64,000 nucleotides of DNA from Lachnospiraceae bacterium (lineage in GTDB: Bacteria; Bacillota; Clostridia; Lachnospirales; Lachnospiraceae). Every line of letters starts with the position of its first letter. The stretch's first letter is position 1. Where the stretch lies: contig JAFYWF010000049.1 in assembly GCA_017558145.1 (NCBI GenBank), positions 1 to 64,000 of the forward strand. The letters are read 5' to 3'. Below, one piece after another: positions 42,167 through 51,195 of the stretch. Under the pieces are notes generated by a model, which was not told the origin of the DNA, did no database searches, and saw only the letters and a program-made list of their open reading frames with translations. The translations under genes were made by a program, and so were the position numbers.

Positions 42167-42379
42167 GTGGTTTATATAGAAAATACAGCAATAGCATTAA
42201 AGGACAAAATTTTATTAACTATAAAAGAAGCCTCGGATTTATTTGGAATAGGGCAACACAGATTACGTGAGATAGTAAATGAAGATTATGGGAGTCAATA
42301 TCATCTTATGTTAGGACGCACTATAAAGATTAAAAGAAAACCTTTTGAAACGTTTATTGAACAGGTTGAACAATTATAA
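42167..42379 (+). CDS. xis: excisionase (Tn916 Xis family)
   Basis: In this protein of about 70 residues, LLTIKEASDLFGIGQHRLRE, then LMLGRTIKIKRKPFETFIEQ, matches the Tn916 Xis layout (winged HTH, wing with xIKRxxF, short end). The GTG at 42167 sits very near its GGAG; a non-ATG start a few codons later is possible. It lies 80 bases before the integrase, as in Tn916. Xis bends the arm regions and biases the integrase to excision. Confidence 0.82.
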   Translation: MVYIENTAIALKDKILLTIKEASDLFGIGQHRLREIVNEDYGSQYHLMLGRTIKIKRKPFETFIEQVEQL

Positions 42380-42459
42380 AAAAATAGACAATGTGCTTTG
42401 AGTGTGCTACTTTAATTAGTATATACATTCGAGGCACTCTTACTAAGGGAGGCTAAGAA

Positions 42460-43698
42460 ATGGCAAATAAATCAACGGCAGAAAAGAACAAGCCTGCAAG
42501 AAAAGCATTAAGAACTAATGAATATTATAATCCTAAAACTAAAAGATATGAGTACCACTATAAGGATTGTTTTGGGAAAGAAAGGGTTATAAGTTCTTAC
42601 AGACTTGAAAAAACAGACCAATTACCAAAAGGTAAGAAGTCATCTAAGAGTTTGCGTGAGAAGGAGGAAGAACTAAACGCACAACTTGAAAATAATATTG
42701 ATATTGATGGAGCAAAGCTTACACTATTAGAAGTAATAGAAAAATATCTTAAGACATTATATAATAGGAAGAAATTAGCTCATAACACAAAAGTTGGATA
42801 TAAAGTAACGGTAAATACTCTAAAAGAATATAGATTAGGTTACATGGAAATTGGAAAGATAAGACCAGAACATTGTGAAGCTTGGCTTGATGATATGAAA
42901 AAGAAGTATAGAGGCTCATCTATCCAAAAAGACATTAGCCTTATTAAAAGAACTTTTGAATATGCTTTAGACCATGATTATATTGCAAAAAATCCATTTA
43001 GACGAATTACAACAGATAGAAGTGATAGTAAAAAAATGGAAGCACTTTCTGTGGCGGATATGAACCGATTTCTTGATTTTTGTTCTAAAGATAAACATAG
43101 CGAGCATTGTTATGATATGTTATATGTGTTGTTTTGGACAGGTTTAAGGGTGTCTGAATTGTGTGGTCTTACACTAGATGATATTGATATGGATAAGAAA
43201 TTGATAAAAGTCGATAAGCAATTACAATGTATCAATCATACACATGTTGTTTTACCAACAAAGACAGATAATGGTGAGCGATATATTCCAATGACAGATG
43301 GTGTGTATGAATGTTTCGGTCGTATTCTTAAAAATCGATATATTAAAGGTGATATAGAACCGATATGTTATGATGAACAAGGTAATGCATATGAAGGGTT
43401 TGTATTTCTTGCAACAAGAAGTAGAAAAACTATTGTAAGGTCACATGTAGAAAAATACTTATGTAATTGTATTGGAAGATTTAATAGTTCAAATCAAGAG
43501 AATCCAATTCGTAAGTTTGAGCCACATATCTGTAGGCATACATTCGCAACTAATATGCAAAATTTACCGCCAAAAACATTACAGTACATTTTAGGACATG
43601 GTAATATAGTTACAACCATGAATAATTATGTAGATGTCAAACCAAGTGACGAGCAATTATTACAAATAAATACTATGGCAAATCAGCTGATAGCCTAA
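42460..43698 (+). CDS. int: tyrosine integrase (Tn916 Int family)
   Basis: In this 412-residue protein, the N-terminal region (RYEYHYKDCFGKERVISSYR) is the Tn916-type arm-binding domain (about 20-75). A SAM-like core-binding domain lies at about 90-175. The catalytic domain has R230 (TGLR), H356-x-x-R359, H380 and nucleophile Y390. The full catalytic set is present, so the element should still move. GGGAGG precedes the ATG. The arm-type TACTAATTA repeats begin at its stop codon, and attR lies 165 bases further on. Confidence 0.95.
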   Translation: MANKSTAEKNKPARKALRTNEYYNPKTKRYEYHYKDCFGKERVISSYRLEKTDQLPKGKKSSKSLREKEEELNAQLENNIDIDGAKLTLLEVIEKYLKTLYNRKKLAHNTKVGYKVTVNTLKEYRLGYMEIGKIRPEHCEAWLDDMKKKYRGSSIQKDISLIKRTFEYALDHDYIAKNPFRRITTDRSDSKKMEALSVADMNRFLDFCSKDKHSEHCYDMLYVLFWTGLRVSELCGLTLDDIDMDKKLIKVDKQLQCINHTHVVLPTKTDNGERYIPMTDGVYECFGRILKNRYIKGDIEPICYDEQGNAYEGFVFLATRSRKTIVRSHVEKYLCNCIGRFNSSNQENPIRKFEPHICRHTFATNMQNLPPKTLQYILGHGNIVTTMNNYVDVKPSDEQLLQINTMANQLIA

Positions 43699-43736
43699 TT
43701 AGTATGAATTTTAGTATACTAATTAAATACTAATTA
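43696..43736. repeat. right integrase arm-type repeats
   Basis: An inverted copy of TACTAATTA lies at 43696-43704 and direct copies at 43717-43725 and 43728-43736, with the same 11-base phasing as at the left end (4230, 4241). Confidence 0.6.
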
Positions 43737-43850
43737 TGATGTGTAACGAAATGTAATGAGATGTTAGAAAAAGTAATGAAATGACAGTAGTAAGTTTTAA
43801 TAAAGCATGATAATATCAAATAAATGCTTGATTTAAAGGGGTTGAAGAAT

Positions 43851-44471
43851 ATGGTAGCAATCATTGATTATGATGCCGGTAATATAAAAAGTGTACAAAA
43901 AGCGATTGAATATCTGGGGGAAGAAGTTATTATTACAAGAAATCCAGAAGAGATATTGCAAGCATCGAGGGTGATTTTACCGGGAGTAGGAGCTTTTGGT
44001 GATGCCATGGAAAAATTACATAAGTATCATTTAGTTGAGGTAATCAAAGAAGTTGTAAATAAAGGAATTCCTTTTTTGGGAATCTGTTTAGGACTTCAGT
44101 TATTGTTTGAAAAAAGTGATGAAACTCCGGGTGTGGAAGGTCTCGGGATTTTAGAAGGAGAAATTAAGAGAATTCCGGATTATGATGAACTGAAGATTCC
44201 TCATATTGGATGGAACTCCTTGAAATATCCAAATAAAGGAAAATTATATGAAGGTATAGCAGAAGATAGCTATGTATATTTTGTTCATTCATATTACCTA
44301 GAGGCGAAAAATCAGGATATTGTAGTTGCAACGACTGATTATGGAACGTGTATTCATGCATCGGTAGAACACGATAATGTTTTTGCATGTCAATTTCATC
44401 CAGAGAAAAGTTCTACCGTTGGTTTGAAAATCTTAGAAAATTTTCTAAAAGTTTCTAAGGAGGATAAGTAG
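43851..44471 (+). CDS. hisH: imidazole glycerol phosphate synthase, glutaminase subunit
   Basis: This 206-residue class I glutamine amidotransferase has nucleophile C79 in FLGICLGLQ and H183/E185 in CQFHPEKSS. It makes ammonia for HisF in histidine (and purine-linked AICAR) biosynthesis. I chose ATG 43851 because it begins the conserved [17 protein letters not shown] precedes it. The first four and a bit codons (up to 43862) and the upstream DNA belong to the mobile element. They encode the same residues as the native start at 4135 with three different codons. Expression therefore depends on a promoter in the element's right end. Confidence 0.96.
   Translation: MVAIIDYDAGNIKSVQKAIEYLGEEVIITRNPEEILQASRVILPGVGAFGDAMEKLHKYHLVEVIKEVVNKGIPFLGICLGLQLLFEKSDETPGVEGLGILEGEIKRIPDYDELKIPHIGWNSLKYPNKGKLYEGIAEDSYVYFVHSYYLEAKNQDIVVATTDYGTCIHASVEHDNVFACQFHPEKSSTVGLKILENFLKVSKEDK
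43863..43877 (+). repeat. right attachment-site core (attR)
   Basis: ATTGATTATGATGCC is identical to 4147-4161. It covers codons 5-9 of the restored hisH. DNA to its right is host hisH. Confidence 0.85.
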
Positions 44472-44472
44472 T

Positions 44473-45234
44473 ATGTTTACAAAGAGAATTATTCCATGTT
44501 TGGATGTTCATAATGGTAGAGTTGTAAAAGGGGTTAATTTTGTTAATTTGCAAGATGCCGGAGATCCTGTAGAAATTGCTGCAGCATATGATGAGGCAGG
44601 TGCAGATGAGTTGGTCTTTTTAGATATTACGGCTTCTAGTGATGGAAGAGAAACTGTAGTAGAGATGGTAAGAAAGGTTGCAAGTAAGGTGTTTATTCCA
44701 TTTACGGTAGGAGGAGGAATTCGTACTGTAGATGATTTTAAAATGTTACTTCGAGAAGGGGCAGACAAGATTTCAGTAAATTCTTCCGCTATTGACAGAC
44801 CTGAATTAATTTCAGAAGCAGCTGATAAATTTGGAAGTCAATGTGTAGTAGTAGCTATTGATGCTAAGAGAAGATTAGATGGAAGTGGCTTTAATATTTA
44901 TAAGCATGGTGGTAGATTAGATATGGGCATTGATGCTGTAGAATGGGCCATGAAAGCTGAAAAGTTAGGAGCTGGAGAAATTCTACTTACAAGCATGGAT
45001 GGAGATGGTACAAAAGCTGGCTATGATTTGGAGTTAACCAGACAGATTGCTGAGAATGTAAAGATTCCTGTGATAGCTTCTGGAGGTGCTGGCAAGTTGG
45101 AGCATTTTAAAGATGCACTTACGATAGGAAAGGCAGATGCAGCATTAGCAGCTTCGTTATTCCATTTCAAAGAATTAGAAATTTGTCAGGTAAAAGAATA
45201 TTTAAGAAGCGAAGGTATCTCAGTAAGATTATAA
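44473..45234 (+). CDS. hisF: imidazole glycerol phosphate synthase, cyclase subunit
   Basis: This 253-residue protein starts one base after the hisH stop. It is a (beta/alpha)8 barrel with the usual signature: [15 protein letters not shown] (catalytic D11 in this stretch), [20 protein letters not shown] (second catalytic Asp) and [16 protein letters not shown]. It joins with HisH to form the bienzyme that makes the imidazole ring. It ends at a terminator (45249), so hisHF is the end of the transcript. Confidence 0.96.
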   Translation: MFTKRIIPCLDVHNGRVVKGVNFVNLQDAGDPVEIAAAYDEAGADELVFLDITASSDGRETVVEMVRKVASKVFIPFTVGGGIRTVDDFKMLLREGADKISVNSSAIDRPELISEAADKFGSQCVVVAIDAKRRLDGSGFNIYKHGGRLDMGIDAVEWAMKAEKLGAGEILLTSMDGDGTKAGYDLELTRQIAENVKIPVIASGGAGKLEHFKDALTIGKADAALAASLFHFKELEICQVKEYLRSEGISVRL

Positions 45235-45248
45235 GAACATAATTATAG

Positions 45249-45283
45249 AGCGCGTGAATCGGAAGGATTTTCGCGCTTCTTTT
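45249..45283 (+). terminator. terminator after hisF
   Basis: AGCGCG (45249-45254) pairs with CGCGCT (45272-45277), followed by TCTTTT. Confidence 0.75.
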
Positions 45284-45340
45284 AAAAAATGAATATAATA
45301 TCGTATGTTATTATGGAGAAAAGTTATAAATTAGAGGAAT

Positions 45341-46021
45341 ATGGATATGGCAATGATTGAGAACGATTGGTTGGAAGTGTTGCAACCGGAATTTAAAAAA
45401 GATTATTATAAGGAATTATTTTACTTTGTAAAGCAGGAATATAGCAAGAATGTTGTATTTCCACCATCGGAGGATATTTTTAATGCTTTTCATAGTACTG
45501 CATTAAAAGACATGAAGATTTTGTTGTTGGGACAAGATCCATATCATAATGAAAATCAAGCACATGGTATGAGTTTTTCAGTAAAACCGGGACAGGATAT
45601 TCCACCTTCGTTGCAAAATATTTATAAAGAGTTGGAAAGTGATCTGGGTTGTTATATACCAAATAACGGATATTTAAAAAAATGGGCAGATCAGGGAGTT
45701 TTATTATTAAATACAGTGTTAACGGTAAGAGCACATCAAGCTAATTCTCATCAAGGGAAAGGATGGGAACAATTTACAGATGCTGTTATACGAGCCGTAA
45801 ATGAAATTGACAGACCTATTGTGTATTTTTTGTGGGGAAGACCTGCACAAAATAAGATCTCTATGCTTAACAATCCGAAGCATTTGATTTTAAAAGCTCC
45901 ACATCCAAGTCCATTATCGGCATATCGAGGTTTTTTTGGATGCAAACATTTTAGTATTGCAAATGAATTCTTAGTTGCTAATGGAATTGAGCCAATTGAT
46001 TGGCAAATTGAAAATTTGTAA
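45341..46021 (+). CDS. ung: uracil-DNA glycosylase, family 1
   Basis: This 226-residue protein has GQDPYHNENQAHGMSFSV, which carries the catalytic Asp of the water-activating loop (about residues 64-81), and HPSPLSAYRGFFGCKHF, the DNA-intercalation loop with its His (about 187-203). It removes uracil from DNA as the first step of base excision repair. AGAGGA precedes ATG 45341; ATG 45347 is possible. The gene is a single unit between terminators. Confidence 0.96.
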   Translation: MDMAMIENDWLEVLQPEFKKDYYKELFYFVKQEYSKNVVFPPSEDIFNAFHSTALKDMKILLLGQDPYHNENQAHGMSFSVKPGQDIPPSLQNIYKELESDLGCYIPNNGYLKKWADQGVLLLNTVLTVRAHQANSHQGKGWEQFTDAVIRAVNEIDRPIVYFLWGRPAQNKISMLNNPKHLILKAPHPSPLSAYRGFFGCKHFSIANEFLVANGIEPIDWQIENL

Positions 46022-46154
46022 CAGGAGTTTGGATGAAAAATTGTTTTTTAATGACTAATAAATGATTTTCGAATTTCTTTTGATATAAATAAACAATTGC
46101 AAAAATGCTTGCAAAATAATAATTTCTAAGAAAAAATGAAAGATGAAATTGCAA

Positions 46155-46195
46155 AATCCTCTATAATTGAAGAAAATTATAGGGGATTATTTTGA
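46155..46195 (+). terminator. terminator after ung
   Basis: AATCCTCTATAATT (46155-46168) pairs with AATTATAGGGGATT (46175-46188) with one G-U pair across GAAGAA, followed by ATTTTG. The rest of 46022-46404 is AT-rich and holds the regulator's promoter region. Confidence 0.8.
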
Positions 46196-46320
46196 TTAGA
46201 TTTGACAAAAAAGTTTAAATAAACAAGGAAAATAGTAAAAAACATAAAAATAAATAGTAAAACAAATAAAAGCTAAAATATCTTGACTTTCACATATTTA
46301 CATAGTAGTCTAATTGAAGA

Positions 46321-46340
46321 GTAGTACTAAAAAATACTAC
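46321..46340. promoter_or_regulatory. candidate operator of the TrmB-type regulator
   Basis: GTAGTA (46321-46326) and TACTAC (46335-46340) form an inverted repeat, with further AGTAG/TACTAC half-sites beside it. It lies 65 bases before the regulator gene and downstream of a TTGACT at 46283. Confidence 0.4.
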
Positions 46341-46404
46341 TACAAATGTGATAGGAAATGTAAAATAAGTTTATTAAAAGAAAAATTTTACTAAAAAACA
46401 TAGA

Positions 46405-47109
46405 ATGAAAAAAACAGATGTTATTGAAAAATTAATGCAATTTAATTTGAGTCGCCCGGAAGCTATAGTGTACATGTGTTTGTGGGAGCACGGAGAATTA
46501 ACAGGTTATGAGGCGAGTAAGTTGACGGGGATTTCTAGATCTAATGTATATGGAGCATTGAATGTCTTGGCAGATAAAGGAGCTGCGGTTATTATAGAAT
46601 CCGGCACGACTTTGTATAGTGCAGTTAATCCGGAGGAATTTTTGGCAAATAAAATTCGTCATTTGGAAGAAGATCGCCAGTATATTATAGATAACATGCC
46701 AAAGAATATAGTGAATGTAGATAGTTATACTACTATTCAAGGATATCGTAATATTAAAGACAAAATTAGATATATGATAACTCATTGTGATATGAGGCTG
46801 TATTTTGCATCTAATGGTGATATCATTCGGCAATTTGAGGATGAATTGATAAAAGCCAAGGAAAAAGGACTAAAAATAGTTATTATGAGTAATAGAGATT
46901 TCAGCTATTTATCTACCCAATTTTATGACGATGATGTAGAGGATGGCCAGGTAAGATTGATTACGGATTCAACGTACGTTTTAACAGGAGAATTGCATGG
47001 GAAAACCAATGATACTTGTTTATATTCGGGACAAAAAAATTTGGTCACTATTATGAAAGAAGCGTTAAGAAATAAGATACGTTTGTTGGAATTGGAAGGG
47101 GAAGCATAA
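46405..47109 (+). CDS. TrmB-family transcriptional regulator
   Basis: In this 234-residue protein, residues 1-75 form the TrmB winged helix (LSRPEAIVYMCLWEHGELTG, ASKLTGISRSNVYGALNVLA). The rest is a TrmB-type effector region (about 110-230) related to phospholipase-D-like sensors. It lies 38 bases before ddh and lysA in the same direction, so it probably regulates the diaminopimelate/lysine genes. No good ribosome site is visible before ATG 46405, suggesting leaderless or weak translation. Confidence 0.82.
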   Translation: MKKTDVIEKLMQFNLSRPEAIVYMCLWEHGELTGYEASKLTGISRSNVYGALNVLADKGAAVIIESGTTLYSAVNPEEFLANKIRHLEEDRQYIIDNMPKNIVNVDSYTTIQGYRNIKDKIRYMITHCDMRLYFASNGDIIRQFEDELIKAKEKGLKIVIMSNRDFSYLSTQFYDDDVEDGQVRLITDSTYVLTGELHGKTNDTCLYSGQKNLVTIMKEALRNKIRLLELEGEA

Positions 47110-47147
47110 ATTAAAATTAAATTTAATAATTTTCAGGAGGGAATTAT

Positions 47148-48131
47148 ATGATTAGAATAGGAATATTAGGATATGGAAATTTAGGGAAAGGTGTCGAAAG
47201 TGCTATCCGTCAAAACGAAGATATGGAATTAGTGGGTGTATTTACCAGAAGAAATCCTGATGAGTTGCAAATTCGTAGTCGGGGTGTACCTGTTTATAGT
47301 GACTCAAAATTGCTGGAGATGAAAGATGACATTGATGTTTTGATTTTATGTGGTGGAAGTGCAACTGATTTGCCAAAACAAACACCAGAATATGCAAAAT
47401 ATTTCAATGTAGTGGACAGTTTTGATACTCATGCCAAAATTCCGGAACATTTTGAAGCTGTGGATGTGGTAGCAAAAGAATATAATACTACAGCAATGAT
47501 ATCTGTAGGTTGGGACCCGGGAATGTTTTCTTTGAATCGTTTGTATGGAAATGCGATTTTACCGGAAGGAAAAGATTATACTTTCTGGGGAAAAGGAGTT
47601 AGCCAGGGACATTCGGATGCTATTCGCCGTGTAGAGGGTGTCAAAGATGCAAAGCAGTATACGATTCCGCTAGATGCAGCTTTGGATGCAGTAAGAAGTG
47701 GAAGTAATCCGGAATTAACTACCAGACAAAAACACTTGAGAGAATGTTTTGTAGTAGCAAAAGAAGGTGCAGATCTAAATAAGATAGAGGAAACGATTAA
47801 AAATATGCCAAATTATTTTGCTGATTACGATACTACAGTTCATTTTATTACGGAAGAAGAATTAGTAAAAAATCATAGTGGTATTCCGCATGGTGGATTT
47901 GTGCTTAGAAGCGGTGTTACAGGATGGGAGAAAGAAAATAAACATTTGATTGAATATAGTTTGAAATTAGATTCTAATCCGGAGTTTACAGCTTCTGTTA
48001 TAGTTGCTTATGCAAGAGCTGCGTATAGAATGAATAAGGAAGGGAGAGCAGGATGTAAAACTGTATTTGATGTGCCACCTGCATATTTAAGTCCATTGTC
48101 AGGTGCAGAATTAAGAAAACACTTGCTGTAA
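47148..48131 (+). CDS. ddh: meso-diaminopimelate dehydrogenase
   Basis: This 327-residue protein has the NADPH-binding IGILGYGNLGKGVE at the N-terminus, then LILCGGSATDLP and DSFDTHAKIP. The central SVGWDPGMFSLNRLYG and GKGVSQGHSDAIRRVEG are hallmarks of Ddh. It makes meso-diaminopimelate in one step from tetrahydrodipicolinate, the short route for peptidoglycan and lysine. CAGGAGGG precedes the start. It is grouped with lysA. Confidence 0.95.
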   Translation: MIRIGILGYGNLGKGVESAIRQNEDMELVGVFTRRNPDELQIRSRGVPVYSDSKLLEMKDDIDVLILCGGSATDLPKQTPEYAKYFNVVDSFDTHAKIPEHFEAVDVVAKEYNTTAMISVGWDPGMFSLNRLYGNAILPEGKDYTFWGKGVSQGHSDAIRRVEGVKDAKQYTIPLDAALDAVRSGSNPELTTRQKHLRECFVVAKEGADLNKIEETIKNMPNYFADYDTTVHFITEEELVKNHSGIPHGGFVLRSGVTGWEKENKHLIEYSLKLDSNPEFTASVIVAYARAAYRMNKEGRAGCKTVFDVPPAYLSPLSGAELRKHLL

Positions 48132-48194
48132 ATATGAGATTACTATATGATTAGGTAATCTTAAGAAAAAAATATTACGAGAGAGTGAATTAGA

Positions 48195-49466
48195 ATGAAT
48201 AAAACACCATTTGTAACAAAAGAAAAATTAGAAGAAATTATTAAAACTTTTCCTACACCATTTCATATATACGATGAAAAAGGAATTCGGGAAAATGCTC
48301 TTGCGTTAAAAGAGGCTTTTAGTTGGAATCCGGGATTTAAAGAATATTTTGCAGTTAAAGCAACTCCAAATCCTTACATTATTGATATTTTGAAGGAAAT
48401 TGGTTGTGGAACTGATTGTTCTTCTTATACTGAATTAATGTTATCTGAAGCAATGGGATTACAAGGAACGGATATTATGTTCTCCTCTAATGAAACTCCG
48501 GCAGAAGAATATGCTTATGCTCATAAATTGGGAGCGATTATCAATTTAGATGATATTACACATATTGATTTTGTTGAAAATATTGTGGGTGAATTGCCCA
48601 AAATTATGAGCTGTAGATATAATCCGGGGGGAGTATTCCAAATCAGTAACAGTATTATGGATAATCCAGGTGATGCCAAATATGGTATGACTACAGAGCA
48701 GATGTTTGACGCTTATCGAATTATGAAGGAAAAAGGAGTAGAAAAATTTGGTATTCATTCCTTTTTAGCAAGTAATACGGTAACGAATGAATATTATCCA
48801 ACATTGGCAAAACAATTATTTGAATTAGCAGTTCAGTTAAAGGAGAAAACCGGAGCACATATTACTTTTATAAATTTATCTGGTGGTGTTGGTATTCCTT
48901 ATAAACCAGGACAGCCAGCCAATGATATTTATGCCATTGGAGAAGGGGTAAGAAAAGCTTATGAGGAGGTTTTAGTACCTGCCGGTATGGGAGATGTTTC
49001 CATATATACTGAGCTTGGCAGATTTATGCTGGCACCTTATGGTCACTTGGTTACTACAGCAGTGCATGAAAAACACACTCATAAAGAGTATATTGGTTGT
49101 GATGCATGTGCAGTAAATTTGATGAGACCGGCTATGTATGGTGCTTACCATCATATCACTGTTATGGGAAAAGAAGATGCCTCATGTGATCACGTGTACG
49201 ATGTGGTTGGTTCTTTATGTGAAAATAATGATAAATTTGCTGTTGATAGAAATTTACCTAAAATTGATAAAGGGGATTTACTTGTAATTCACGATACAGG
49301 TGCTCATGGATTTGCAATGGGATATAATTATAATGGTAAATTAAAATCGGCAGAATTATTGTTAAAAGAAAATGGAGAAGTGAAATTAATTCGTAGAGCA
49401 GAAACACCCAAGGATTATTTTGCAACTTTTGATTGTACTGATTTTTATAATAATTTGAACTTCTAA
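48195..49466 (+). CDS. lysA: diaminopimelate decarboxylase
   Basis: This 423-residue fold-III PLP enzyme has the cofactor lysine K55 in FAVKATPNP. A Gly-rich phosphate site (NLSGGVGIPYKPGQ) follows, then YTELGRFMLAPYG and CDACAVNLMRPAMYG, with the active-site Cys of the partner subunit. It makes lysine from meso-diaminopimelate. It follows ddh by 63 bases, forming a two-gene lysine unit under the TrmB-type regulator. Confidence 0.94.
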   Translation: MNKTPFVTKEKLEEIIKTFPTPFHIYDEKGIRENALALKEAFSWNPGFKEYFAVKATPNPYIIDILKEIGCGTDCSSYTELMLSEAMGLQGTDIMFSSNETPAEEYAYAHKLGAIINLDDITHIDFVENIVGELPKIMSCRYNPGGVFQISNSIMDNPGDAKYGMTTEQMFDAYRIMKEKGVEKFGIHSFLASNTVTNEYYPTLAKQLFELAVQLKEKTGAHITFINLSGGVGIPYKPGQPANDIYAIGEGVRKAYEEVLVPAGMGDVSIYTELGRFMLAPYGHLVTTAVHEKHTHKEYIGCDACAVNLMRPAMYGAYHHITVMGKEDASCDHVYDVVGSLCENNDKFAVDRNLPKIDKGDLLVIHDTGAHGFAMGYNYNGKLKSAELLLKENGEVKLIRRAETPKDYFATFDCTDFYNNLNF

Positions 49467-49620
49467 TAATGGTGTTATGCATCACATATTAGATGTTTAG
49501 AATTGGAAATAAAAATAAATGATATAAATAATTATGAATCTTAGTATTATATTTTTCAAAAAACACTTGTCATATAATAAAAACTATGATATTATAATAT
49601 TCGGTCGTTAAAGACTGAAT

Positions 49621-49703
49621 GCAGGAGTGGCGGAATGGCAGACGCATCAGACTCAAAATCTGACGCTGGCAACAGTGTGTGGGTTCAAGTCCCATCTCCT
49701 GCA
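49621..49703 (+). tRNA. tRNA-Leu (anticodon CAA)
   Basis: The 7-bp acceptor GCAGGAG (49621-49627) pairs with CTCCTGC (49696-49702). The anticodon stem TCAGA/TCTGA encloses CTCAAAA, giving anticodon CAA at 49654-49656. There is a long variable arm as in class II tRNAs and a T-arm with GGTTCAAGTCC. CCA is not encoded. Confidence 0.97.
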
Positions 49704-49716
49704 GTAAGATTTTAAA

Positions 49717-49742
49717 CCCCGCAATTATGCGGGGATTTTTTT
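49717..49742 (+). terminator. terminator after tRNA-Leu
   Basis: CCCCGCA (49717-49723) pairs with TGCGGGG (49728-49734), followed by ATTTTTTT. Confidence 0.9.
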
Positions 49743-49763
49743 ATGCATTTATCGGAGGTAACT

Positions 49764-50438
49764 ATGGATCAGGAAAGAATGGCGGTAGAATTGTATTTGA
49801 TTCATACGGCATTTTTGGATGACGAGGTTGTTTTTCGTCAAAAGTTAAAACAAGTTTCGGAGAAAAGAAGAGAAAAAGTTTTAAATTATAAAATAAGAGA
49901 AGATCAAAAACGTTCTTTGGCAGCAGGTTTATTATTAGAACATGTTATTGGTGAAAAAGGTTATAGTGGAGAACAAATTGAAATTGATGAAAATGGAAAG
50001 TTATATTTGCCGGATATAGATAATTTCTTTTTTAGCCTGTCTCATTCAGGAGAATATGCAGCTTGTGTTATATGTGATGTACCGGTGGGAGTTGATATAC
50101 AACAAAAAAGAGCAACGAAAGCGAACATTGCAAAAAGGTTTTTTAAAACAGAAGAAACTAAATACATCGAAAAACATCCTTATGAAAAAAGGGATGATTT
50201 GTTTTTTCGATATTGGACAGGTAAAGAAAGCTATCTAAAATTAAAAGGTCAAGGAATTTTAGGTGGATTGGATACATTTTTTATAGATTTGGATGAAAAG
50301 AAAATCGTTGATGAATATAATGACAATAGAGAAATTTATTTAAAAGAGTATCGATGTTTGGAGGATTATTATATTTCTGTTGCATGTTACAGTAAAAAGT
50401 TTGCAACTTTTGTGAAAAGAATTTATTATAGATTATAA
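49764..50438 (+). CDS. 4'-phosphopantetheinyl transferase (Sfp type)
   Basis: 224 residues from ATG 49764, set by CGGAGG just upstream; an ATG at 49743 lies in the tRNA terminator. VGVDIQQKRA carries the magnesium-binding Asp, and RYWTGKESYLKLKGQG is the WxxKEAxxK motif. These enzymes attach phosphopantetheine to carrier proteins. No synthase genes are near, so its carrier protein is unknown; it could be a secondary-metabolite or general one. Confidence 0.92.
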   Translation: MDQERMAVELYLIHTAFLDDEVVFRQKLKQVSEKRREKVLNYKIREDQKRSLAAGLLLEHVIGEKGYSGEQIEIDENGKLYLPDIDNFFFSLSHSGEYAACVICDVPVGVDIQQKRATKANIAKRFFKTEETKYIEKHPYEKRDDLFFRYWTGKESYLKLKGQGILGGLDTFFIDLDEKKIVDEYNDNREIYLKEYRCLEDYYISVACYSKKFATFVKRIYYRL

Positions 50439-50620
50439 TTGATGAATGAAAATTTCATATGTATAGCAGAAGAAGCTGTTGAAAATTTTGGTTATGGATT
50501 GTGATATCTAATTTAAGATTCTAATCAAGGTTTTGCAATAGCTTTTTTTATATAAATATTAACTTTTTTCTATCTGTTACATATCGTAAATAAAGAAAAT
50601 TAAAGATAGGATGAGGATAT

Positions 50621-51154
50621 ATGGCTAATAGGATTATTATGGATGCAGGTCATGGCGGAAGAGATAATGGCGCAAGTTATGGAGATAGAATTGAAAAAGA
50701 AGATAATCTTGCTATGACTTTGGCAGTAGGAAAGATTTTAGAAGAAATGGGTTTTGATGTGGTGTACACCAGAGAAGAAGATATTTATCAGGCACCTTTT
50801 CGCAAAGCTACCATCGCGAACGAAGCTGGAGGCGATTTGTTTGTAAGTATCCATCGGAATTCCAGTGAAATTGCTAACCAGTATCAGGGGGTAGAAACTC
50901 TGGTTTATTCAGAAGGAGGTTTTCCCCAAGAGGTTGCTAACAATATTAATAACGAGTTGGAAAAAGTAGGCTATATTAATTTGGGAATTGAGGAAAGACC
51001 AAGATTGGTGGTATTAAACTCGACTCAGATGCCGGCAGTTCTTGTGGAGGTAGGTTTTATCAATTCAGATGACGATAATCAATTGTTTGAAAATAAATTT
51101 GAAGAAACAGCCAATGCAATTGCAGAAGGAATAGCTATGAGTTTTCTCGCATAA
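50621..51154 (+). CDS. N-acetylmuramoyl-L-alanine amidase (Amidase_3)
   Basis: This 177-residue protein is a bare catalytic domain: IIMDAGHGGRDNG (zinc ligand H11), E27 in IEKEDN, VSIHRNSS (third ligand) and VLVEVGFINSDDD (catalytic Glu). It cleaves the lactyl-peptide bond in peptidoglycan. No signal peptide or wall-binding domain is present, so it either leaves with a holin-like route, acts inside (sporulation-type CwlD/C relatives exist), or depends on another protein. Confidence 0.92.
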   Translation: MANRIIMDAGHGGRDNGASYGDRIEKEDNLAMTLAVGKILEEMGFDVVYTREEDIYQAPFRKATIANEAGGDLFVSIHRNSSEIANQYQGVETLVYSEGGFPQEVANNINNELEKVGYINLGIEERPRLVVLNSTQMPAVLVEVGFINSDDDNQLFENKFEETANAIAEGIAMSFLA

Positions 51155-51195
51155 TCTTAAAAAGAAAATGAGGGAAGGAAAATAGTTATATTGCT

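Larger units (their letters stand above)
4147..43877. mobile_element. integrated phage-plasmid-like element in hisH (about 39.7 kb)
   Basis: The element is bounded by the 15-bp hisH core repeat, and a Tn916-like xis and integrase sit at its right end. Contents include ArdC, a serine recombinase, TubRZ partition genes, an SF2 helicase, a single-chain two-barrel RNA polymerase and phage-tail-like genes (gp10-like, tape measure, OB-fold). It also carries toxin-antitoxin and ADP-ribosyltransferase-like cargo. No capsid, portal, terminase, lysis gene, relaxase or conjugation ATPase can be seen. It is more AT-rich than the flanking chromosome by inspection. Boundaries are directly visible; calling it phage-plasmid-like is inference from the gene content. 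Confidence 0.87.

Noticed and set aside
43824..43850. Upstream ATG for hisH giving nine extra residues
   Set aside because: HisH proteins begin at [17 protein letters not shown] is correctly spaced for ATG 43851, and the native start at 4135 uses the same position.
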